Shown piece by piece: positions 18,403 through 27,038 of a stretch of DNA of 64,000 nt (its first letter is position 1; every line of letters begins with the position of its first letter). The stretch comes from Herpetosiphon giganteus (GTDB taxonomy: Bacteria; Chloroflexota; Chloroflexia; Chloroflexales; Herpetosiphonaceae): assembly GCF_016907925.1 (NCBI RefSeq), contig NZ_JAFBCZ010000007.1, forward strand, positions 124,001 to 188,000, in the 5' to 3' direction. Position numbers and translations under genes: made by a program. Under the pieces are notes generated by a model. The model was not told the origin of the DNA, did no database searches, and worked only from the letters and a program-made list of their open reading frames with translations.

Positions 18403-19707
18403 ATGAGCCGGTTATCGCCCTCTGTCCTCGTGATTATCCTGCTGGTAAGCTGTTTATTTATTTATATTGGGCCAGCTCAATCGCAAGCAAATCAAGGTCT
18501 GGTTGGGATCATTCTGCTCTTGATTGTCCTAATTGGGCTTTTTTTGGCGTTTAGTCGTGGCACGATCGCCCAACGTGAATCAGCGCGCAATATGCTAGGC
18601 ACCTTAACTGGCATTGCGGCAGTTTCGTGTGCTGCGTTGCTTGGCCAACAAGCCTTGAATGGCAATTTGTTGGGGTTGATGTGTGCTCCGGTGCTGCTTG
18701 CTGGCGTGTATATGGTCTTTTTGGCCATGACTGCGCGAATTGGCCAACACGTTGAAGAAGGCGAAGTGCTGCTGATTCAACGCCGCATGGATCATCAACA
18801 TATTATTCGCCCGCCTGGCTTGCATTCGCCAATTGTGCCCGCCCTCGAAGTTGGGGTGGCGATAATGCCAACCTACAATATTCAGACTGACGTTGAAGTT
18901 GATATGGTTGATACTGCGTCGCTGCATAAAGTCGATAAAATTATTGTCGATACCCAATCGCGCATTATTCAGCGCTTTCCCGATGAGGGTGAAAGCATGC
19001 CCGTAGAAATGCGTTATGAAGGCTTTTTGAAATTACCCTACAACTATCCCAACCGTGACCATATTTTTAAAGAAATTGCCGACCGCCGCAATATCGATGT
19101 AATGCAAGTGCGTATGAGTGCCGATTTTTGGATCGAAGCGATTCAATCGCAATTGCGCCGCGATGTTGAGGAAGATTTACGGGCAATTATCCACGATAAC
19201 ACCTTTTATAACCCTGAGAAACGCAGTTATGGCAAGCTTGGGCCTGCTGATATTTCTGCACGGCGGGCTGAAATTGCTGCCCAATTAAAAAATCGCTTGC
19301 AAGAAAAAGTGCAGCAGTGGGGCATCGAAGTGCTCGATATTGGGATTACTCAAGTTATCTTGAATGCTGATCGAATTAAGGCCTTTTATCGCACTATTAC
19401 CGCTGATCTCGAAATTCAGGCCGCCAATCGCCTGGCTGAGCAAGAAATTAAGCGCACGATGGCCTTGGCCGATGCTGAAGCCTATCAACGCAAGAAATTT
19501 GCCGAAACCGAGCTGGAAATTCAACGCCAACGTAACGAAATAGAAAATGCCGCCAGCTTGCAAATGTTGCAAGATTGGATGAATACAATTATTGCTGATA
19601 ATCCAGATATGAAACCAGATGATTTGAAACACTTGCTCACCTTGGCGCTCGATGAGCACGAAAAACGCAAGGTCTACCGCGAACACAATCTGATTGACCA
19701 AGAATAA
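18403..19707 (+). CDS. SPFH/Band 7 domain membrane protein
   Basis: A 434-residue protein with four predicted N-terminal membrane helices (about residues 8-25, 31-47, 64-82 and 88-108). An SPFH-like domain starts around 118 (VEEGEVLLIQRR, PPGLHSPIVPAL) and extends to about 340. A Glu/Arg/Ala-rich coiled coil follows (about 345-395: LAEQEIKRTMALADAEAYQR). SPFH proteins such as stomatin and flotillin form membrane-bound rings and organise membrane microdomains or protease access. The four-helix N-terminus is unusual, as most have one hairpin or helix. No NfeD partner gene is adjacent. Confidence 0.8.
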   Translation: MSRLSPSVLVIILLVSCLFIYIGPAQSQANQGLVGIILLLIVLIGLFLAFSRGTIAQRESARNMLGTLTGIAAVSCAALLGQQALNGNLLGLMCAPVLLAGVYMVFLAMTARIGQHVEEGEVLLIQRRMDHQHIIRPPGLHSPIVPALEVGVAIMPTYNIQTDVEVDMVDTASLHKVDKIIVDTQSRIIQRFPDEGESMPVEMRYEGFLKLPYNYPNRDHIFKEIADRRNIDVMQVRMSADFWIEAIQSQLRRDVEEDLRAIIHDNTFYNPEKRSYGKLGPADISARRAEIAAQLKNRLQEKVQQWGIEVLDIGITQVILNADRIKAFYRTITADLEIQAANRLAEQEIKRTMALADAEAYQRKKFAETELEIQRQRNEIENAASLQMLQDWMNTIIADNPDMKPDDLKHLLTLALDEHEKRKVYREHNLIDQE

Positions 19708-19731
19708 TGCTATAACAGGGAGTTGGCTGGC

Positions 19732-20670
19732 ATGCAACATTTTGATACAGATTGGCGCGTGGTAGTTATTGGCGGGGCTGGGCTGGATATTAAAGGGCGC
19801 TTGCTTGAGCCAATGCTCGAAAAAACCTCAAATCCAGGTCGGCTGACGATTAGTGTTGGCGGTGTGGCACGCAATATTGCCGAAAATATCGCCCGTTTGG
19901 GGGCGCACAGCAGCCTGATTGCCGCTGTGGGCAACGATGAATTTGGGCGCTTGATCATTCAGCAAACTGAAGATGCTGGGGTCGATACCGATGCCATGAT
20001 GATTTTGGAAGATCAGCATTCGGCAGCCTATTTGGCGCTGCTTGATCGCAATGGCTTGTTGTATACGGCGCTTGACGATAGCCATTGTGCCCGCGCCGTT
20101 ACGCCAGAATATATTCAGGATAATATTCAGCTTTTGCGTTCTGCTGATGCGGTGTTTATTGATGCCAACTTATCGCGGGCTACCGCCGATGTGATTCTGC
20201 AAATCTGTGCCGAAGAAGATATTCCGGTCTGCTTCGAGCCAGTGGCCTATGGCTTGGCGGGCCGCTACCGCGATCGTTTGCGTGGCATGTATCTGATTAC
20301 GCCCAACGAGCGTGAAGCCGAGGCCTTAACCGGCTTGCCAGTAACCTCGCCAGCAGAAGCGACCGCTGCGGCCAAAGAGTTGGTGCGGCTTGGCGTGGAA
20401 ATTGCGATCATCACCTTAGCCCGCGAAGGCTTAGTCTATGCTACGGTCGATGGCCATGGCCATATTCCGACCTTGGTGCGCGATCTTGTCGATGCAACCG
20501 GAGCAGGCGATGCCTTGGCAGCGGCGGTCTTGTTTGGTCTGATGAACGAATTGCCCTTGGATGAGGCTGTGCGCTTGGGAGCCAGTGCCGCAGCGCTAAC
20601 AGTTGCCTCGCCCGATACCGTGCGCCGCGACCTGAGCCTAGAGAGCTTGTACGCCCAGTTGTTAATCTGA
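19732..20670 (+). CDS. PfkB-family sugar kinase, pseudouridine kinase-like
   Basis: A ribokinase-fold kinase of 312 residues from the ATG at 19732; CAGGGAG at 19716-19722 is the ribosome site, so the in-frame TTG at 19723 is too close to it. The N-terminal VVVIGGAGLDIKGR, then SNPGRLTISVGGVARNIAEN, matches the PsuK/YeiC branch better than ribokinase. ITPNEREAEALTG and the catalytic DATGAGDALAAAVL, with its Asp base, complete the PfkB signature. Pseudouridine kinase phosphorylates pseudouridine before PsuG cleaves it, but no psuG is present here, so the substrate is uncertain. A small hairpin at 20672-20689 follows. Confidence 0.8.
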   Translation: MQHFDTDWRVVVIGGAGLDIKGRLLEPMLEKTSNPGRLTISVGGVARNIAENIARLGAHSSLIAAVGNDEFGRLIIQQTEDAGVDTDAMMILEDQHSAAYLALLDRNGLLYTALDDSHCARAVTPEYIQDNIQLLRSADAVFIDANLSRATADVILQICAEEDIPVCFEPVAYGLAGRYRDRLRGMYLITPNEREAEALTGLPVTSPAEATAAAKELVRLGVEIAIITLAREGLVYATVDGHGHIPTLVRDLVDATGAGDALAAAVLFGLMNELPLDEAVRLGASAAALTVASPDTVRRDLSLESLYAQLLI

Positions 20671-20707
20671 GCCTAGCGTTTTTGCTAGGTGCTGCCTTGG
20701 GAACAGT

Positions 20708-21952
20708 ATGCCTGAACGTATTCTCGTTGCTGACGATAATGAAGCGCTAAGCCAATTGCTCGAACTTATTTTAGTTGAGCATGGCTATGAGGTTACTCTG
20801 GCCAACGATGGCAGCGACCTGTTAGCCAAGGCCCAACTGCATATTCCCGATTTGATGATCGTTGATATTTTGATGCCCCGGATCGATGGTTACGAGGCGA
20901 TTCGCCAATTGCGCAACGATACGCGGCTGGCGCATATTCCGATTATTGTTTTGACGGCGCGCACGGCAATTGAAGATGTGGTGACGGGCTTTGAATTGGG
21001 CGCTGATGATTATATCGTCAAGCCGTTTCAAATGCCCGAATTGCTGGCGCGGGTGCGTGCCCAATTGCTGCGGGCGACGCGGCGGCCAGTGCTCAATCCA
21101 CTAACCGGCTTGCCTGGCAATATTTTAATCGAAGAAGAAGTGAACCATCGTTTGCGCCAAGGCCAAGCTTTTGCCCTGTTGTACCTTGATTTGGATAATT
21201 TCAAGGCCTATAACGATAGCTATGGCTTTGCCCGTGGCGATTTGGTGATTAAACTGCTGGCCACCATTTTGAGCGAAATCAAAGCCGAGCACAACGACGA
21301 GGGCTTGTTTATTGGCCATATTGGTGGCGATGATTTTGCAATTATTACGCTTGCAGATCAGGTTAATGCCCTCTGCGAAGATGTAATTCGGCGCTTTGAT
21401 CAACGGATTTTGACGTTGTACGACCCAAGTAACAGCAATAAACCGGTGCCAATCCAGACTCTTTCGGTTGGAGTGGTTTTGCATCGGGGCGATGTGCCAC
21501 AAAGCTATCACGATCTCAGCCGGATTGCTGCCGAAATGAAACGGGTCGCCAAACAACAAACCGGCAGCGTGTATGTGGTTGATCGGCGCTCAAACGCACA
21601 GAGCATTGAGCAAGATCAAGATCGGCGCAAACGTGGCCCAACCATTGGCTTGCTGGCCCAAGATGCGAGCTTGGTTGATATGCTGAGCGATCTGCTTCAG
21701 CAACAATCGTTATTTGTGGTTACCGCTGAAAGCGAGTTTATGCCAGATGCAATCGTGCTTGGCTATCGCGATCGCTTGCCGAAAGTCCCTAAACATTGGC
21801 AAGGCTTGCCACAAATTAGCCTGAAAATTGAGCAATCACACGATGAGCAACGCTTTGCCCAGCTTCAAATTCAGACCAATTTGAAGCCGACCATTCCTAT
21901 TCACGAGTATCTTTCGTTGGCTTTGCACTTGGTGCGGCTGGAGGCTCGATGA
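20708..21952 (+). CDS. Response regulator with GGDEF domain and degenerate C-terminal receiver
   Basis: A 414-residue regulator. A receiver domain (1-120) has the acidic pair at D9-D10, phospho-acceptor D53 in IVDILMPRIDG, and the KPF lysine near 103. A diguanylate cyclase-type domain follows (about 133-290: NPLTGLPGN, YLDLDNFKAYND, and GGDDF at 206-210 in place of GGDEF). No RxxD inhibitory site precedes the motif. The C-terminal part, from about 308, begins PTIGLLAQDASLVDMLSDLL and reads like a receiver fold lacking the phospho-acceptor pattern. The stop overlaps the next start (ATGA), so it is coupled to the TPR protein. Confidence 0.85.
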   Translation: MPERILVADDNEALSQLLELILVEHGYEVTLANDGSDLLAKAQLHIPDLMIVDILMPRIDGYEAIRQLRNDTRLAHIPIIVLTARTAIEDVVTGFELGADDYIVKPFQMPELLARVRAQLLRATRRPVLNPLTGLPGNILIEEEVNHRLRQGQAFALLYLDLDNFKAYNDSYGFARGDLVIKLLATILSEIKAEHNDEGLFIGHIGGDDFAIITLADQVNALCEDVIRRFDQRILTLYDPSNSNKPVPIQTLSVGVVLHRGDVPQSYHDLSRIAAEMKRVAKQQTGSVYVVDRRSNAQSIEQDQDRRKRGPTIGLLAQDASLVDMLSDLLQQQSLFVVTAESEFMPDAIVLGYRDRLPKVPKHWQGLPQISLKIEQSHDEQRFAQLQIQTNLKPTIPIHEYLSLALHLVRLEAR

Positions 21953-24900
21953 TCGGATGGATTTTCGTTCTGTTGTTATGCGGGCTTTTTGCCTATAACC
22001 TCTATCGAACTGGCCATGTGCAACGCTTGATTGCAATTCGTCAACGCCGCCAAACGCCGCGGCCTAGTGGTGCTATGGCTCCAACGCTACGTGCCCGCGA
22101 TTTGCGTACCCAACGTTCGTGGGCGGTGCGTGTTCGCGATGAAGTCCAATCTCGTGGTCGTATGGGCGTTGTTATTTTCTTCCTGATTATCTTGGTTGCT
22201 TTTTTTGGTAGCTTAAATCTGTTGGGCTTTTTTGGCAGCCAGCCAGTTGCAAGCAGTCGGGCGCGGGTGATTCTCTCGCCATTTACCAATAATGCTGGCC
22301 AGCCCGCCCAAGAAGGCTTTGCTGCCGCAACCACGATGGCTCAAGCGTGGCAGGCGCGTTCAGCCAATTTACAATTTGCTGTGCTCAAAACGCCAATTGC
22401 CGATGCCCAAAGTGCTTGGAGTTTGCCCGATCGCCCCCAATACGATGTGGTGATTTGGGGTTCAATTGTGGCTGGTGGCGATGCCAATAGCGCCAGCATC
22501 GAGCCGCAATTGCTTTGGACTCCGCGTCAACCTTTGCCCCACGATCGCGCTTTGGGCCTGCGCGAACGCCTGATTTTGCCGCTTGTCTATAGTTTGGCTG
22601 ATCAGCCGTTTAATGCCCAAGCCCTGCTTGGCGAAATTTTGGTTGTACTCGATCTCTATCAAGTTGGCGATTACGATCAAACAGTGCAAGCAATCAACAG
22701 TTTGCTTGATCGCTATGCTGTCGATGGGCCGCTGCGGCCTGATTTGCTCTTGGGTATTCGTGGCTCGATTGCTGCTTTGCAAGAGCAATGGAGCCTTGCC
22801 GAGGGCGATTTTCGCCGCGCATTGGAAACCGCCGATAAAGCAGAATACTGGAATAATCTTGGGGTGACGTTGCTTGAGCAAGGCCGTTTTTCCGAGGCCA
22901 CTCAAGCCTTTAATAATGCGCAAGATCGGCTGAAAGGCACCAATAGCGACCTTACCGCGCTGCATCTGAATCGTGGTATTTTGGCCTTGCGTGGCGTTGA
23001 TCCGGCAGTGGCGGTCGGCGAATTAGCCTTGGCAGTCAAGCTGAATCCCAACGGCATTAGTAATAAATTGGCCTTGGTTGAGGCCCAATTGCAGGCCAAT
23101 CAACTGGCCGAGGCGATCGAAACCATCAATAATCTTAATGGCTATGCCAGCGACGATCCGTTGGTGCAATTGATGACCGCGCGGGTTCAGATGGCCCAAT
23201 TGGTCAACAATGGTGATCAGCCGTTGTGGGAATTGGAAATTGTGCCGCCTTTATCGCGCGAAACCTTGACGATTGTGCGCCAACGGCTCGATGCTGCGGT
23301 CGTTACCCTTGAAACGATTTCGACTCAACAACGCCAAATTGCTGCCCGCGATGATGCCGCAGGCTTGCCTGAATCGGGGCGGGTGCATGAAGCGCATTCG
23401 CGCCAAGCCTTTGAATTGCTCAACCAAGTACGCTATTGGCAGGCAGTGGCCATGACCGAAGAAGGCATTTCGGCCTCGGTTGAGCCAAAAGGCCGTTTGC
23501 GTGGCATGTGGGATGGCATGTTTGGCGATGATCCACCACTTGAGCTTGCCCAAGCAGTGATTGATCCACTCGCTAAAACCCAAGACCAGAATTATGCAAT
23601 TTTGATTCAAGCAGGCCGCGTACACCGGATTTTGGGTGAGCCAAAAACTGCGATGGATTATTACACCCAAGCCACGACCTTGAACGCCAATCGGCCTGAG
23701 GGTTGGTATGGCTTGGCGATTACCCGTTTCAACACCGAAGGCCCAAGCCCTGAGCGCAATCAGGCGGTACGCGATTATTTGCAAAAAACCTTGGCTGCCG
23801 CGCCAAACTTCACGCCAGGCTATATTTTGGCTGCACGCTTGGAAACGCGCGATAAACAATGGGCCGCAGCTTTACCCTATCTGCAATGGATTGTTGCCAA
23901 TCGCCCAGATAATCTTGGGGCGCGGATTACGCTTGGCACAACCCAACGTGAGCTTGGGGCTTTGGCAGAGGCCGAAGTCACTTTATTGCCCTTGGCCAAT
24001 GCCAATAACAGCACGGCCTTGGTCGAATTAGGCAAGGTTTACGCCCAAGCTGGCCAAGATCAAGCTGCTGAAGATATTTTCTTGCGGGCCTTGAACGTTG
24101 ATGCTAACAATGCCAGTGCTGCCTATGAAATTGGGCGTTTGCGCCAAAATCGTGGCGATTATGCTGGAGCCGAAAAAGCCTATCAGGTTGCGACCCAAAT
24201 CAATACCGGCTATGTTGAAGCGCATTTGGCTTTGGGCCAGCTCTATGCTCGCTATCTCGACCAGCCCGATAATGCGGTCGCTGCCTATCAGCGGGCAATT
24301 GATGCTGGCGGCGAAGATCCACGCAACTTCGAGGATATGGGCCGCGAATTTATAGAGATTGGGCGGTATAGCGAGGCCGCTGATGCCTTGGAGCAATCGG
24401 TGCGCTTAAATCCGAATGTGCCCGAATCGCGCCATTATTTGGCCCAAGCCTACCTTGAGCAAGGCCGCTTTGAGGCTGCCCGCGAGCAGGAACGGGCAGC
24501 GATTGCCCGCGATGCCGACGGCGTATATATCGAGGCCCAACTTGGCATTGCCGAGAGTTTTCGCCGCGAACGCCGCTTCGACGAGGCCATTAGTGCTTAT
24601 AACGAAATTCTGGATAACGATTCGACGATTATTCCTGCCTATATTGGCTTAGGCCGCACCGCCGCCGATCGCGGCGAATGGCAAGGGGCGATTGGCTACT
24701 ACAATCAAGCCCTTGCCCGCGAGCCAAATAGCACAAATGCCCATTTTTGGCTTGGCCAAGCCTTGGTTGAGCAAGGTTTCTACGAGCGAGCGCTTGATGA
24801 ATTTAATCTTGTGCTCGCAACCGACCAGAATAATGTCGAGGCGTTGTTTGGGGCTGGGCGCGCCTATAGCAATATGGCGATTAATAATTATGCCTATGAT

Positions 24901-25434
24901 CCAGATCAAGCTGCTAAATATGATGCTGAAGCACGACGCTTGCTTGATCGGGCCTTGAGCTATCGGCCCAACGATGGTCGCGCCTTATTTGAGCGTGGCA
25001 AACTTAACGAGCGCCAAAATCAACTAGCGGCGGCGATTAGCGATTATGGGCGGGCAGCGCAAATCGATACCCAAAATAGCGAAGCGCTCTATTTGCAAGG
25101 CAAACTCTATTTGAGCCAAAACAATTTGCAAGCAGCAGAAGAGGCGCTTGATCAATCGGTGCGGCGCAATCAAAACGACCCGATGGCCTTATATTGGCTT
25201 GGTCGAACCTATCGCGCCCAAAATCGCACCAACGATGCGATTAAGGCCTTTGAACGGGCATTAGCGGTTAATGGCAATTTCCACGAAGCCCGTTATTATC
25301 AAGGCTTGACCGCCGAAGAATCCAACCAGCTTGATCTGGCGCGCGAGGCCTATAAGCTGATTAGCCAACAAGCCAGCCCCGATGATCGCTGGCGCTTGCA
25401 AGCAGAAGAACGGCTACGCGATTTGGGCCAATAG
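21949..25434 (+). CDS. Large membrane-anchored TPR protein
   Basis: A 1161-residue protein with one hydrophobic helix at 1-18, a basic cytoplasmic stretch, and a second helix at about 73-94. A region of roughly 130 residues of unknown fold follows, then TPR motifs from about 280 to the end, most clearly from 540 onward (units with the A-Y-x-x-A-x-x-x-N-P pattern, such as AISAYNEILDNDSTIIPAYIG). TPR arrays bind proteins; the partner is unknown. Tight coupling to the GGDEF regulator suggests a shared signalling function. The last codons (LRDLGQ) are duplicated 1.25 kb downstream beyond the HNH gene. Confidence 0.85.
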   Translation: MIGWIFVLLLCGLFAYNLYRTGHVQRLIAIRQRRQTPRPSGAMAPTLRARDLRTQRSWAVRVRDEVQSRGRMGVVIFFLIILVAFFGSLNLLGFFGSQPVASSRARVILSPFTNNAGQPAQEGFAAATTMAQAWQARSANLQFAVLKTPIADAQSAWSLPDRPQYDVVIWGSIVAGGDANSASIEPQLLWTPRQPLPHDRALGLRERLILPLVYSLADQPFNAQALLGEILVVLDLYQVGDYDQTVQAINSLLDRYAVDGPLRPDLLLGIRGSIAALQEQWSLAEGDFRRALETADKAEYWNNLGVTLLEQGRFSEATQAFNNAQDRLKGTNSDLTALHLNRGILALRGVDPAVAVGELALAVKLNPNGISNKLALVEAQLQANQLAEAIETINNLNGYASDDPLVQLMTARVQMAQLVNNGDQPLWELEIVPPLSRETLTIVRQRLDAAVVTLETISTQQRQIAARDDAAGLPESGRVHEAHSRQAFELLNQVRYWQAVAMTEEGISASVEPKGRLRGMWDGMFGDDPPLELAQAVIDPLAKTQDQNYAILIQAGRVHRILGEPKTAMDYYTQATTLNANRPEGWYGLAITRFNTEGPSPERNQAVRDYLQKTLAAAPNFTPGYILAARLETRDKQWAAALPYLQWIVANRPDNLGARITLGTTQRELGALAEAEVTLLPLANANNSTALVELGKVYAQAGQDQAAEDIFLRALNVDANNASAAYEIGRLRQNRGDYAGAEKAYQVATQINTGYVEAHLALGQLYARYLDQPDNAVAAYQRAIDAGGEDPRNFEDMGREFIEIGRYSEAADALEQSVRLNPNVPESRHYLAQAYLEQGRFEAAREQERAAIARDADGVYIEAQLGIAESFRRERRFDEAISAYNEILDNDSTIIPAYIGLGRTAADRGEWQGAIGYYNQALAREPNSTNAHFWLGQALVEQGFYERALDEFNLVLATDQNNVEALFGAGRAYSNMAINNYAYDPDQAAKYDAEARRLLDRALSYRPNDGRALFERGKLNERQNQLAAAISDYGRAAQIDTQNSEALYLQGKLYLSQNNLQAAEEALDQSVRRNQNDPMALYWLGRTYRAQNRTNDAIKAFERALAVNGNFHEARYYQGLTAEESNQLDLAREAYKLISQQASPDDRWRLQAEERLRDLGQ

Positions 25435-25704
25435 TTGATCCACGAAGCGCACGAAGGTCACGAAGGTTTCGTTTTTAGCCACGAAGCGCACGAATCGCAC
25501 GAAGCACGGAACCGCGGAGGACGCGAAGAGCGCGAAGGTTTAGATTTTTCGCCACGAATTGCACGAATTATCGTTATTTTCGTCACAGATGCCACAGATT
25601 TTCTTGATGGTGTTCTGCTAGCCCAACGCCTAACGCCTATAGCCTCACTTCCTTTGCGCCGCTGTGTTAAAGGATTGATTCACGAAGGACACGAAGAGCA
25701 CGAA
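25413..25704. repeat. Left flanking repeat of the HNH island
   Basis: The stretch from 25413 to 25467 (the TPR gene's 3' end plus CACGAAG words) and 25537-25567 is matched by 26668-26755 on the other side of the HNH gene. The non-coding part is built of CACGAAGNN words with a period of 9, CGCGAAG variants, GCCACAGAT words and a GCGCCGCTGTGTTAAAGG block. No gene lies in it. Confidence 0.8.
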
Positions 25705-25780
25705 TGCTCATTGGTTTAGACCCAGATTATAAAGTTATTCAGAATAGGATTAATGAGATTTTATTAATAAGGTTTTTATT

Positions 25781-26647
25781 ATGTTAATAAAAGATAAAGA
25801 AATTAGAGAAGCATTATTCCTTGATATATTTTTTGAAGATATTGTAAATTACGATTTTTTTATCACAATGATTAGGTCTGCAATCAAGGTTGATACTAGT
25901 ACAGCAAAAGTTGTTTTTCATAAATATATATTACCAAATATTCAAAATATGCTTGAAAAGAATTTTATTAGATATTTTTATAAATATAAGAAAATAAATA
26001 ATAATGACAATTGGATATTGAGGTCTATAAGAAAATATCCATTAGGTGATGAATATTATGAATCTTTATTTATATTATTTCAAAATAGATTTTCAGATTT
26101 TAATAAACAAAGTAATTTGTTTTATTTTATTGATGAAAATTATAGTTTATATGAAAACAAAGATGATAAGATGAATTTCTCTCCTATTGAGGAAATGCAA
26201 CTAAAAAATGAAGACGATTTCATACTACAAAATTATCAAATCGATCTACGCAAGAAGGCTATCAAAAATATAACTATTAGACAAGGACAGCCCGAATTTA
26301 GAAAAAAGTTAATAGAAGTATTTGATGGCAAGTGTGTTATTACGGAATGTAAATTTCTACCTATTCTTGAAGCTGCGCATATTTTACCTTACAAAGGAAT
26401 TCATACTAATATTTTATCAAATGGTTTATTGTTAAGATCAGATATACATAACCTCTTCGATCAAGGTTATATTTATATCGATTATGAGAGTTTAAAAGTC
26501 CATATTGCTATCGAACTGTATAAATCTGAGTATAACCAAATGCACCAATTTCAAGTAATTGATCCTATTAGGAATCGTGTTCGTATATCAAGAAATGCGT
26601 TGAGAATACATCAAGAATGGGCAAAAAGTATGCATAAATTTGAATAA
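25781..26647 (+). CDS. HNH endonuclease domain protein (HNH_2 type), likely acquired
   Basis: A 288-residue protein. The C-terminal third carries an HNH_2-like nuclease: QPEFRKKLIEVFDGKCVITE, then LEAAHILPYK (first conserved His), and SNGLLLRSDIHNLFDQGYI with the Asn and last His. The N-terminal 170 residues match no family I know and are rich in Phe, Tyr, Ile, Lys and Asn. Base composition is foreign: I count 12 G/C in 60 bases at 25981-26040 against 33 in 60 at 25201-25260. AT-rich DNA extends from about 25720 to 26665. HNH_2 domains occur in restriction and other defence nucleases; no methylase or partner is nearby, so the target is unknown. Confidence 0.85.
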   Translation: MLIKDKEIREALFLDIFFEDIVNYDFFITMIRSAIKVDTSTAKVVFHKYILPNIQNMLEKNFIRYFYKYKKINNNDNWILRSIRKYPLGDEYYESLFILFQNRFSDFNKQSNLFYFIDENYSLYENKDDKMNFSPIEEMQLKNEDDFILQNYQIDLRKKAIKNITIRQGQPEFRKKLIEVFDGKCVITECKFLPILEAAHILPYKGIHTNILSNGLLLRSDIHNLFDQGYIYIDYESLKVHIAIELYKSEYNQMHQFQVIDPIRNRVRISRNALRIHQEWAKSMHKFE

Positions 26648-26667
26648 ACTCTTGATTATTTTTAGAG

Positions 26668-26755
26668 CAGCGGAACTGCTACGCGATTTGGGGCAATGAT
26701 CCACGAAGCGCACGAAGGGCACGAAGGTTTAGATTTTTCGCCACGAATTGCACGA
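26668..26755. repeat. Right flanking repeat of the HNH island
   Basis: The bases CTGCTACGCGATTTGGGGCA (from 26677) repeat the end of the TPR gene. They are followed by TGATCCACGAAGCGCACGAA and then AGATTTTTCGCCACGAATTG, the same order as at 25413-25467 plus 25537-25567 but with about 70 bases missing between. It is a diverged direct copy of the left flank. Confidence 0.8.
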
Positions 26756-26765
26756 AAGGCCCTAG

Positions 26766-26960
26766 GCTATAGGCTTGCGGAAATTGCTTGGAATCCACAT
26801 GATCAAAGCCAATAGCCAATAGCCTCATTCCCTCTGCGCCTCTGCGTTAAAGCCTTTCTTCGTGTTCTTCGTGGTTAAAAACAGCTTTTTGATTTTTGCC
26901 TTCTGACTTTTGCCTTTGCCTTTTGATTTTCCCTTCATCCCTCATCCTTCATCCTTCATC
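26766..26960. repeat. Intergenic mosaic of short tandem words
   Basis: Words seen are GGCTATAGGC, CCAATAGCCAATAGCC, CTCTGCGCCTCTGCGTTAAA, CTTCGTGTTCTTCGTGG, a run of TTTTGCC/TTCTGAC-type heptamers, and CCCTCATCCTTCATCCTTCA. It holds no gene. Confidence 0.8.
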
Positions 26961-26973
26961 CTTTCCAAAACTG

Positions 26974-26982
26974 TGGTATAGT
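26974..26982 (+). promoter_or_regulatory. Extended -10 promoter before acyl-CoA dehydrogenase
   Basis: TGG followed by TATAGT (26977-26982) fits an extended -10 element; no -35 is evident because the upstream bases are repeat words. The leader is about 50 bases, and GAAGGAG precedes the ATG at 27039. Confidence 0.45.
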
Positions 26983-27038
26983 AATAACGCAGTGCGTCAT
27001 CCTCGATCCGACGCAAAATCATAGAAGGAGATCCATCA

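Noticed and set aside
25435-25719. 94-residue frame reading MIHEAHEGHEGF
   Set aside because: It is read through CACGAAG word repeats; composition is repeat-derived with no support.
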